Source of the DNA: Bacillota bacterium
GTDB taxonomy: Bacteria > Bacillota > UBA4882 > UBA8346
Direction of reading: 5' to 3'
NCBI GenBank assembly: GCA_023436305.1
Contig: JAEZJQ010000010.1
Coordinates: forward strand, 1-64,000
Length of the DNA: 64,000 bases
This document shows, piece after piece, positions 35,801 through 43,500 of the stretch; within the stretch, counting starts at the first letter, position 1, and every line of letters starts with the position of its first letter. The notes beneath the pieces were generated by a model, which was not told the origin of the DNA, did no database searches, and saw only the letters and a list, made by a program, of their open reading frames with translations. The translations under genes were made by a program, and so were the position numbers.

Positions 35801-37437
35801 CGGGGCTTGAAATCAGCCAGCAGTCGAATCAGTTCATTTTTAAAGGAGGCGTATTCCCGGCAATTGCTGGTCCAATGGCAATATGCCTTTACCCCGTGAC
35901 GCCGCAGATAAGACGCCAGATATAACAGCCCAGTGGTGGCCGCGCCGGTGGTATCTCCCAATAACAATACCGGCTGCCTGGGATATGCGGTTTCATCCAA
36001 CGGAATATCTTGATCCGCGGGATGGGATGAACCGGTGTCGACTTTAGAATTGGCATTTTGGGTTTTGAAAACTTCGGAACCGGGGATTTCCACGTTCTTG
36101 ATGGTGGAGTCATAGCCGGAAAGGGCCACCAAATTATTCTCCATTAAGATTTTCACTAACTTAACGAACTCCGAAAGCTCTCCGGGGACAACATCATGCC
36201 GGATCAACTCCGGATCGCCGGTAACATGAAAAGCCACCGGCCAAACGGATAATTTCGGCTTCCGGATCGCTACCGCCGCAAAAATCGACTGTAAATTATT
36301 TTCACCATTAAAACACGGCAACAGTTCCAGCAGATCCTGATTTAATACGGCCAGGTTGGACCGGTGAGTTTCCACCAGCACTTTGCCGCTTCGTTCCGCG
36401 GCGTCCGGAATCAGCCGTTCCAATGCCAAAGCGTACGGTCCCACAGGTTCGCAGATCCGGATATACAGGTTCCGGGTAAAGCATAAATTGCCGGTTTTAG
36501 TTAAAAGGCTGGGCGTAAGTTCATTCTGTTCCAGTTCTCTAAAGGTCTCCGCCGCATCAAAGGTAAATGAAACCGCAATTTTATCGGGAGTTTGCCGTAC
36601 CCGGTCCTCAAATAACTCCGGAATGGTTTTATCTTGGGAATAGTCCGCGACCGTGTTGTTAAATTGGTCCAAAATCCGTTCTTTATCATCCAACCCGATC
36701 GTTTCCGCCTCCCGGATGGGAAGGTTCACATCGTCAAGCAGCTTCCGGAACAAATTCTGAAAATGCGCCATCATCCGTTCCAGCGTAGCCGCCTTGTATA
36801 AATGGGAATCATAATGGATAACGGCTGAAAGCTCCGACCCGGAACGTTTGAAATCAAAGACGGTCCCTACCCGGATATCCTTCACGTAACTGTATTGATG
36901 GATACTTTCCAGCATAATGATGCTATCAAACAACGGAAATGCATCATTGACCGTATAGGGAATCCCCAGTTGCTGGATCAGGTGATCCATGGGGTAATTT
37001 TGATGCTCCACCGCCGCCACGATATTTTCCCGGACACCAAGCAGCAACTCCTTGAATGAAACCTCCGGCGTGAAATGATAACGGATACCCAGCACGGTAT
37101 TGATGAAATCGCCTTCCACCTCTTGCTTATAAATGGGAATTCCCACGGTGATATCGTGATTTCCCATATACTTATGCTGCAATGCCATGAGCCCTGCCAC
37201 CAAAATCATATGGAGTTTGATGTCCGAGTCATTGCCCAACTTGATTAACCGGGCGGCCAAATCATCTGCGACAGGAATTTCGACGGTGGCCGGTTCCGGT
37301 TTCAGCCCGGTTTTCAAATCATCATATGGAAAATAACTTTTAATGAATTCGCTGGAGAATTTTTCCACCCAGTATCGTTTTTCCTTATCAAATCGATCAT
37401 CATTTCCTATGGAATATATCAGGGTATTTTCACTCAT
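32839..37437 (-). CDS. NRPS half-C-A(Phe)-PCP with embedded B12 radical SAM enzyme
   Basis: 1532 residues; ATG at 37437 after GAAGAGGTG. Residues about 15-270 are the C-terminal lobe of a C domain without HHxxxDG. The A domain then begins (TIPELFEDRVRQTPDKIAVSF, to about 291), is interrupted by roughly 650 foreign residues, and resumes at MTYTELNRRANQLAR (about 948). The rest of the A domain is complete: YTSGSTGKPKG near 1074, FDASVWEM near 1116, A10 Lys present. The pocket reads DAWTVAAVCK, the textbook Phe code. PCP Ser in ELGGDSLKA near 1469; the C-terminal helix ends GEIENAPVE. The insertion carries a B12-binding-like fold and a radical SAM core (own entry). The most economical role is activation and radical modification of Phe on the same polypeptide. 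Confidence 0.95.
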   Translation of the reverse strand: MSENTLIYSIGNDDRFDKEKRYWVEKFSSEFIKSYFPYDDLKTGLKPEPATVEIPVADDLAARLIKLGNDSDIKLHMILVAGLMALQHKYMGNHDITVGIPIYKQEVEGDFINTVLGIRYHFTPEVSFKELLLGVRENIVAAVEHQNYPMDHLIQQLGIPYTVNDAFPLFDSIIMLESIHQYSYVKDIRVGTVFDFKRSGSELSAVIHYDSHLYKAATLERMMAHFQNLFRKLLDDVNLPIREAETIGLDDKERILDQFNNTVADYSQDKTIPELFEDRVRQTPDKIAVSFTFDAAETFRELEQNELTPSLLTKTGNLCFTRNLYIRICEPVGPYALALERLIPDAAERSGKVLVETHRSNLAVLNQDLLELLPCFNGENNLQSIFAAVAIRKPKLSVWPVAFHVTGDPELIRHDVVPGELSEFVKLVKILMENNLVALSGYDSTIKNVEIPGSEVFKTQNANSKVDTGSSHPADQDIPLDETAYPRQPVLLLGDTTGAATTGLLYLASYLRRHGVKAYCHWTSNCREYASFKNELIRLLADFKPRIVSVSMKWFSHIARSLEICKIVKEYDPAIKVVVGGNTATDYNREVIQYEWIDYIVLGDGEVPLLEICRNAPTIPNCIIKQNGAAVETAISYIQNEQNTGDIYLSHLDEIFTTPDNPLRAPEFFIYTGKGCSANCIYCAGCAVQQKKTFGRGKPFMRGVEEVRRDLMEAKAYTGRFMFDFDLPNYDSLDYYQKIWEGIDLAEHFCLFYFWKLPSPEFLTLVSRTFKHATLSIDLCSLSERHRLQLASLKLVKPQPTNAEILALLDECGKYPNVEVRVSTIGGLPYSAPEDVAIINGLIKQIMDKYPFVVRIDWERLHAQPGAPLVTEGEKYGMYSEAVDFQDFLHFSELSLKEEYYPELENLYYPAIFFKDARLNSLTTNHYLEISKIIRQFELKRQMRMATQSMTYTELNRRANQLARVLTGKGVKPGSIVGIMTERSQEMAVGIMAVLKAGGAYLPIDPDYPLSRIEYMLEDSQTGIVLTQMHLLKQVAFGGEWIAIDELETSAGDTADLGPVNISGDPAYLIYTSGSTGKPKGVLVEHRGVSNLKSFFDQCLGIRDTDRVVQFASFSFDASVWEMAMSLLVGGTLCLVHKDIINDTRKFETFMNTRQITVATLPPLYLANLDPERITTLKKLVAAGSASNWDLVQKWSPIVEYVNAYGPTETTVCASFWKAEPGKNPGGNVPIGRPVSNTHIYIVDRYHKLQPIGLPGEICIAGTGLARGYHRRPELTAEQFVPNPFAGDEFSRTNAQLSSVHFQQMYKTGDLGRWLPDGNIEFLGRMDHQVKIRGFRIELGEIEGSLLNHSHIREVAVTVETDETGNGSLCAYYVSDAVLAGMELREYLAGQLPDYMVPSYFIPMEKFPLTPSGKIDLRSLPKPQDVLGKNQNYVPAETENEARLVKIWQEVLGVEQVGTRNNFFELGGDSLKATILVGNIQKEFDMEISLREVFKAPTIQELSEFIDKGRTKLEDLQKLERILGEIENAPVE
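34597..36564 (-). other. B12-binding radical SAM insertion inside the A domain
   Basis: About 656 residues separate the strand IAVSF from core motif A1 (TYTEL) of a Phe adenylation domain. The first ~190 residues look like a small winged-helix-type region (LLELLPCFNG...ILMENNLVALSG). Next comes a Rossmann-like B12-binding-type segment (PVLLLGDTTG near residue 489 through VVVGGNT to YIVLGDGEVPLLEI), without the DxHxxG ligand motif, as is common in this class. Then the radical SAM core with CSANCIYC (C-x3-C-x2-C) near 679 and a TIM-barrel continuation to about 930. Family members include sp3-carbon methyltransferases, so C-methylation of Phe is a reasonable guess, but other radical chemistry is possible. 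The left boundary contains TFRELEQ, which resembles a second copy of the A1 motif. Confidence 0.88.
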
Positions 37438-37457
37438 GCCAAGCACCTCTTCATTGT

Positions 37458-38633
37458 CTAGAAATTAAAGTCGCTGTTATCATCCTGGCAACCGCCCGTA
37501 ACTACGATCTTACTTTGTTGCTGCGGTTCGTTGATGGTATGGAGTAAATTGGTAAACTCATCGTAATCATTGTAAAACTTGACCGCCAGTTGGTTAATTT
37601 CCTGGGCTTTCTCATATTCCAGATTTTTTTTGGCGAATGATTCGCAATAACCGCATTTGGCGCAATATCGCTTGCAAAAATTCGGGTTTTCATAAAACGG
37701 TTTGATATATCCCTCCAACTTTTCGTTATCCAGATTGATTTTAAAAGCATAGGGGGACCCGAAAAGCTCCATCAAATCCGTCAGATTCCCCTGGTAGGAT
37801 TGTTTAAAATAACACTCCACCGCCCGGACCGGGTCGCCTTTGAAGGCCGTGTGGCGGCCTTGGATTTTAAAGTACTGAATCCCAATCTCCGTATAATATT
37901 TCAGATCCTCCGGCCTGACCCAGCACAATTTCAGAAAATTACTGGGTGTTTCCGCCCGTTTGGTCATGCAACGATGGTTATAATAAGTGATAATCGATTC
38001 CCCGTCTTTGTTTACCGAATCGTGAGCGGTCTGGTTATAGTGAAACATCCGGAAGGTGCAATCTTTATAACACATGGAGTTAGCAATGATCTCCGTCTTT
38101 TCGCCAAAAGTTTCCCGGACCTGCCGCAGTTTTTCAAAATCCCGGTTCAGGGATTCATCAACCACCAGCCGGTCCACCCCGGTGTTTTTATAGGTTAAGG
38201 CTTTGTTGGCATTGGTGATTTGGCAGATGATGGATACTTTAATCTCAAAGCCCAAATTCAGTGACTTCACCAGTTCCATCACCGAAGGCAAGGTCACCGT
38301 CAGGCGGGTGATACCAGCCTGGCGAAGTTTCATCAGAAAATCCCGGAGCTCACGGGCGCCTTTCTCGGTGAACTCCCGGTTTCCCATGCAGGAACCATTA
38401 AGTGAATAGTTAAAATCAATCCCTTTGGACTTGGAATATTGCACGTAACCGGCCAACGTCTCCAGATCCACTTTCGGAATATCCGCAAAGACCCGGCCTC
38501 CCTCAAAATTGTTGCCCAGGGTCATGTTCCCGTAGGTCTCAATAACCCGGGAATCCGGGTAGGCATCGTTCAGCCGGCAATAGCCGTCAATGGTCTCTTT
38601 TTTAAAATCCGCCGCGATATTAAAGTATTTCAT
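37458..38633 (-). CDS. peptidase U32 / UbiU-UbiV-like Fe-S protein
   Basis: 391 residues; ATG at 38633, six bases after GGAGGTG (an in-frame GTG five codons earlier overlaps that site). The barrel-like body and the signature region NSMCYKDCTFRMFHYN match the U32 family. Cysteines C188, C192, C222 and C237 are placed like the cluster ligands of U32 proteins. A second set, C320, C324, C327 and C330 (CKRYCAKCGYC), could hold another Fe-S cluster. Characterised U32 members UbiU/UbiV, TrhP and RlhA support oxygen-independent hydroxylation, so here the protein may hydroxylate an assembly-line intermediate under anaerobic conditions; proteolysis is less likely. It ends NSDFNF, sharing the acidic/F-x-F tail. 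It lies between the B12 radical SAM gene and the Phe NRPS gene, 20 bp from the latter. Confidence 0.85.
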   Translation of the reverse strand: MKYFNIAADFKKETIDGYCRLNDAYPDSRVIETYGNMTLGNNFEGGRVFADIPKVDLETLAGYVQYSKSKGIDFNYSLNGSCMGNREFTEKGARELRDFLMKLRQAGITRLTVTLPSVMELVKSLNLGFEIKVSIICQITNANKALTYKNTGVDRLVVDESLNRDFEKLRQVRETFGEKTEIIANSMCYKDCTFRMFHYNQTAHDSVNKDGESIITYYNHRCMTKRAETPSNFLKLCWVRPEDLKYYTEIGIQYFKIQGRHTAFKGDPVRAVECYFKQSYQGNLTDLMELFGSPYAFKINLDNEKLEGYIKPFYENPNFCKRYCAKCGYCESFAKKNLEYEKAQEINQLAVKFYNDYDEFTNLLHTINEPQQQSKIVVTGGCQDDNSDFNF

Positions 38634-38733
38634 CGCCAACACCTCCACAATTTAATGCAATTGAATGCAATCCTTTTCCGGTGGTTTTAAAATATTGCTA
38701 CATAAGTGTACGATATCAATTGGTGATAAAACC

Positions 38734-40455
38734 CTAGAAAAATTCGAAATTTTGGTCGTCCAGCGCCGGAGTACCGGCCCGGATCAGTTTTTTCACCGCC
38801 AAATGTTCGTCCACATAATGCCCCTTGCCCTGGAAATCGATTAAGGAGGGGACCGCGTTATGATGTAACTTCTTCCACCGCTCATCCGCGGTTTGAACCT
38901 CCGTTAAGGTATAGGGATTGGGAATTCCCATCTGGTCACAAAGCTCGGTAAACCGGAAGACCCGCCGGTATACTTCCTCCCGCGACGGCTCACAATCCAC
39001 ATCCCAAGTCTGGGATATCAACATTTCCCGGGCGGATTCAGGATAGACCAGGATCCGTTTCCGGGCCCATTCCTCCGAACTCGCCTGGCCGTTATAAAAA
39101 TAGTAGAACGGGTTGCATTCCGCCTCCCAGATGTCATCTTTCAATTCAGTCAAAAGATCCAGGGTTTGCTGAAAATCAGACTCGGTTTCTCCAGGATGGC
39201 CGATGACCCAGTACGTGGTGGTCTTAATCCCGGCATTGGCGAAAGTGGATACCACCTTCCGGATTTCCTGGGGCGTAATCTTCTTCCCCATCATGTCCAG
39301 CACATGCTGTGACCCGCTCTCGACTCCCATCCGCGCCCGGTAGAAACCGCCGCGCCTCCAGAGAATGGTATTCTCCGGGTTGCAGCCCGCCTCATCCACC
39401 CGGTAATAACCATCCCAATATATTATCAATCCGCTATCGATAAATTCCTGGGCCAGTTCGGAGGCGATGGGATTTAATAACGAATCCGTCATGAAAAACA
39501 ATTGAAAGCCGTATTTATGATACAGCGCCGTCATCTCTGCCGCGGTCTGCCGTGGTTCCTTCACCAAATGCCGCCCCCAAAAGCGGGCCACATTGCAAAA
39601 ACTGCATTGATTAGGGCAGCTTTTGGAACCGGTGGCGCCCAGGTAGGGATAGTGACCCAAATTTAAATCTTCATAATCGGGCAGGGCACCCCCTTCAAAA
39701 GCCATGGTTTCGCCCTGAATATCTTTGAGGGTAACCACCCGCTTCGCTTCCGGAAGTTCCCCCCGCAGCCACCTGAGAAACAACTTCTGCCCTTCGCCAA
39801 TGATTATTTGGTCAATCCAGGGCGTTTTTTCCAAGAAATACTCCAGATTAGGAGATCCTAACGTCATCTGATCGGCAAAGACGCCCCCGCCCATAATTGT
39901 CCGGACCCTCGGATCGAGTTCTTTCATTAATCTGAAAGCAAATACCGATGGCGCCAGTGTACCACCGAATACCGAGATGCCAAGGACAGTGGGCCGTTCT
40001 TCCGCGTACAACTTAAGGAGGTAGCGTTTGAGCCGGCCGTAAAACTCCGCTACTATCTCAGTGAGCCGGTTCACTTGCACCGGGCTTAATTCGTGGTAAA
40101 AGAACCGGGCCGCCAAAATTTGCACCAACTCCTGGTATGCCGTTTCATCCTGTTGGTTGAGGTGGGCCATCTGGTGATTACGCAGCACATTATGGCCTAA
40201 ATTGTAGAAATTGCCCCAGCGGCTCCGGGGAATAAACTCCTTGAGACTGTTAAAATACTGGTACCCCATCTCCCCCAGCTCAGGTTCCACGTTGACATCC
40301 ACCGTTTTCACCGGATAACCGTGGCCGCCTAAAAAACTCTTCAGGCTGGAGATTCCCATCGGCGGAATCAGGGGAGTCCAGAAAGGTAGCAATAGCAACA
40401 GAATTCTTTCCTCTTCCGGTGGACGCTGAACAATTGATTTTGAGTTGGATGCCAT
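38734..40455 (-). CDS. B12-binding-domain radical SAM enzyme
   Basis: 573 residues from the ATG at 40455 (GAAGAGG about 9 bases upstream); the ATG eight codons earlier has no ribosome binding site and its first codons contain this one. The N-terminal ~150 residues have the B12-binding-type start (ILLLLLPFWTPLIPPMGISSLKSFL). The radical SAM motif CPNQCSFC is at about C280, C284 and C287, with later RMGVESGSQ and VIGHPGETESDF motifs typical of the class. Relatives catalyse methylations and rearrangements at unactivated carbons. Its tail, DDQNFEFF, carries the acidic/F-x-F motif. Placed between the Gly hybrid and the U32 gene, just before the Phe module, it probably tailors carrier-bound Phe or an adjacent unit. 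The actual substrate is unknown. Confidence 0.9.
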   Translation of the reverse strand: MASNSKSIVQRPPEEERILLLLLPFWTPLIPPMGISSLKSFLGGHGYPVKTVDVNVEPELGEMGYQYFNSLKEFIPRSRWGNFYNLGHNVLRNHQMAHLNQQDETAYQELVQILAARFFYHELSPVQVNRLTEIVAEFYGRLKRYLLKLYAEERPTVLGISVFGGTLAPSVFAFRLMKELDPRVRTIMGGGVFADQMTLGSPNLEYFLEKTPWIDQIIIGEGQKLFLRWLRGELPEAKRVVTLKDIQGETMAFEGGALPDYEDLNLGHYPYLGATGSKSCPNQCSFCNVARFWGRHLVKEPRQTAAEMTALYHKYGFQLFFMTDSLLNPIASELAQEFIDSGLIIYWDGYYRVDEAGCNPENTILWRRGGFYRARMGVESGSQHVLDMMGKKITPQEIRKVVSTFANAGIKTTTYWVIGHPGETESDFQQTLDLLTELKDDIWEAECNPFYYFYNGQASSEEWARKRILVYPESAREMLISQTWDVDCEPSREEVYRRVFRFTELCDQMGIPNPYTLTEVQTADERWKKLHHNAVPSLIDFQGKGHYVDEHLAVKKLIRAGTPALDDQNFEFF

Positions 40456-40488
40456 CGTTTTAACCTCTTCACTTTTCATGGTTTATGG

Positions 40489-40502
40489 CGCGCACATGCG
40501 CG
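40489..40502. repeat. GC-alternating palindrome between genes
   Basis: CGCGCA-CA-TGCGCG, perfect 6-base arms, lies in the gap between the 4077-residue hybrid gene and the B12 radical SAM gene. It belongs to the same set of five hairpins. Confidence 0.5.
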
Positions 40503-40509
40503 AAGTATC

Positions 40510-43500
40510 TTAAAATTGAAAATCTGCTGAATCCGTATCTGAAATCATAGTAGCCGCCGTGAGTAACTGATTGGCGATGACCAGATCCCGGATCCGTATA
40601 TCCGGATTGGTCACAATTTGAGATAAGATTTCCTGATAGTGTTTGGAAATACTTTCAATCCGGCTTCGTTTGAACAATTGGGTGGAATATTCCACAATCA
40701 CTTCAATCCCGGTGTCGGTTTCGGATAACATGAACATCAAGTCCATCCGGGAGACTTTCGGAGAGAACTTCACCTGTGTGAACCGGACTTCGTCAATCTG
40801 GATGGCCGTGTTCCGGAAATCCTGCATGGTAAACACCGTATCAAACAGCGGGTTACGGCTTAAATCCCGTTGTAAATTAAGTTTGGCCAAGAATATTTCA
40901 AATTGGCAATCCTGATTCGCGAATGCTTCCAAGGTATTGGTCTTCACTTCGGCTAAAAACTCCCGGAACGTGCGATCCGCTTTGGGGTAATTCCTTAGTG
41001 GCAAAATGTTTAAATACATACCGATGATGTTTTCCAGGTCGGGATGGGACCTGCCCGCCACATTGGAGCCGATGATAATGTCTTCCTGGCCGGTGTATTT
41101 ATGTAAAAGGATATTGTAGGCGGCAAACAGCACCATAAATAACGTGGCCTCCGTTTGTAAGGCCAGCCGGTTGAGACCGGCAGTGAGTTCCAGGCTAATG
41201 GTAAACCGTAAGTCATCGCCTTCAAAACCCTTAACATCCGGCCGGGGATAATCCAGCCGCAGATTCAGGACCGGGATCCCCCCAGCAAACTTCTTAAGCC
41301 AATACGCTTCCTGTTGTTTGACCGCTTCGGAATTCAACAATTGGTTTTGCCACGCGGCAAAATCTTTGTATTGAATCCGTAACACCGGCAATTCCCGGTC
41401 ATAATACAACATTACTAGTTCCTTCATAATAATGGCCATGGAAGTCCCGTCGGAAATGATATGATGCATGTCGTAAACCAGCAAATAGCGTCCTTCCCGT
41501 ATCTTTACCAGGTTGGCCCGGAAAAGCGGCGCCCGGCTCAAATCAAAGGGTTGAACCAACCGGCGCAATTCATTTTCAATTCGCTCCGGCTCCGGCGTCT
41601 TGTCGGCCGGTTCCCATTCCTGATAACCAAGTTTGAAATCAACCGCGTCCTCAATTTGTTGCACTATCTCTCCACTCATGAGCTTGAAGGAAGTGCGGAG
41701 CGACTCATGCCGGTCAATCAGAAGCCGGAATGCATTTTCCAGGCGGGGGATCTCTAGTCCGCCTTCAATGATCACCGCGTTGAACAGGTTGAAGCTGGTT
41801 CCCGCATCCGCATGCTGGCTGAGCAGATAGGTCCGTTTTTGCGCCGAGGAAACCGGATAATAATCCTGCCTGGGAACCGGTTGAATGGCGGTATGGGTAT
41901 CCGGCGTCATGGTGGTGATAAATTTAGCCAGCGCTTTGATGGTGGGAATCTCAAAAACTTTCTGCAGCGGTAACTGGGTATTCAACTCCTGATTTACCCG
42001 GAGCATCAGTGTGACGGCTTTCATGGAATTCCCGCCCTGGCTGAAGAAATTATCGTTGATGCCAACACTGGAGATTCCCAATACTTCCTCCCAGATGGCG
42101 GCCAGTTTTTGTTCCACTTCATTACAGGGCGCCTCGTACTCCACTCCGGTGGCGATACCCGTCCCCGGTTCCGGGTCTTTGGCGGCAATAGCCTTCCGGT
42201 CCAGTTTCCCGTTGGGGGTGAGCGGCAGATCCTCCAGTTGCACAAAAAACGCAGGAATCATATATTCCGGTAGATTTTCTTCCAGGTGCTGCCGCAGTTC
42301 CTGGACCGTCAATTCCTTCCGGCCCGTCAGATAAGCGCACAAATATTTCTCGCCATGGGCATCGTCTCTTACTATCACTACCGCTTCTTTAACCGCCTCA
42401 TGCTGAGCCAGCCATCCTTCAATCTCGCCCAATTCGATCCGGTAACCCCTGACCTTGACCTGGTGGTCAATTCGCCCCAAAAACTCAATATTCCCATCCG
42501 CCCGCCAGCGGCCCAGGTCACCGGTTTTGTACATCATCGGTTGAGCATTATGTTGATTCAATTGTTCCAGGGCTGCCGCGGACTGGGCAAAATTGTCAAT
42601 GGCCCATCCATCGCCGGTATCCGTAAAATGGGCACCGGTATTTTGAAATAGAGAATCAGGAACAGGTATGAATTTTTCCGAAGTCAGATCCGGTTTACCC
42701 CAGTATCCTCTCGCCAGCCCGTCGCCGGCAATGCATATTTCGCCGGGGATACCCACCGGTTGGGGGTGAAGTCCGGAATTGACAATATAAATCCGGGTAT
42801 TGGCAATGGGTGTTCCGATGTTCAGTCCGCCACCAGCGGTGAGGTCTTTGATGGTGGACCAGATAGTGGTCTCGGTGGGCCCATACATATTGTAAATCCT
42901 GGCCGGTGTTAACCGGCGGACCTGGCGGAACAGGTCTTCCGGCAGCGCTTCGCCGCCAATCATGATGGCGGACAGCCGTTCAAAGCAAGCGAAACTACCA
43001 GGGTCCAGCAACAGCAGCCGCAGCCTGGACGGGGTGATTTGCAGCAGGTCGACCCGCTGGTCAATGATCAAGCTGCTTAACAGCTGGGAATCCCGCTGTT
43101 CACTTTCCGCGGCAATCACTACTTTCAGGCCCAGGGTCAACGGCAGCAAAGTCTCCAACCCGAAAATATCAAAGGAAACGGTGGTTAACGCCAAAATGGT
43201 TTGGGCGACGCTGAAGTCGATCCGGCCCATGACGCCCCGGATAAAATTATGGACTCCCCGGTGCTCGATCATGACTCCCTTGGGGGTTCCGGTGGAACCG
43301 GAAGTATGGATTACATAGGCCAAATCCCGGCTGCTGCTCTGATTGGCATGGTATGTTTTCCCGGATTGATTGACCAGTCCCTCGTCCAGTTGAAGCGTAG
43401 CGCCGTTAAACCCGGAAGGCGGCGTCAACCCGCCGTTGGTTAACAGTATTTGGACCTTACCATCTTCAAGAATATATTGGATCCGGTGGCCGGGATAATC

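Noticed and set aside
36490..36570. Reading the radical SAM segment as a separate gene between two NRPS genes
   Set aside because: The frame is continuous for 1532 codons without stop or internal ribosome binding site, and both halves of the A domain are in the same frame on either side.
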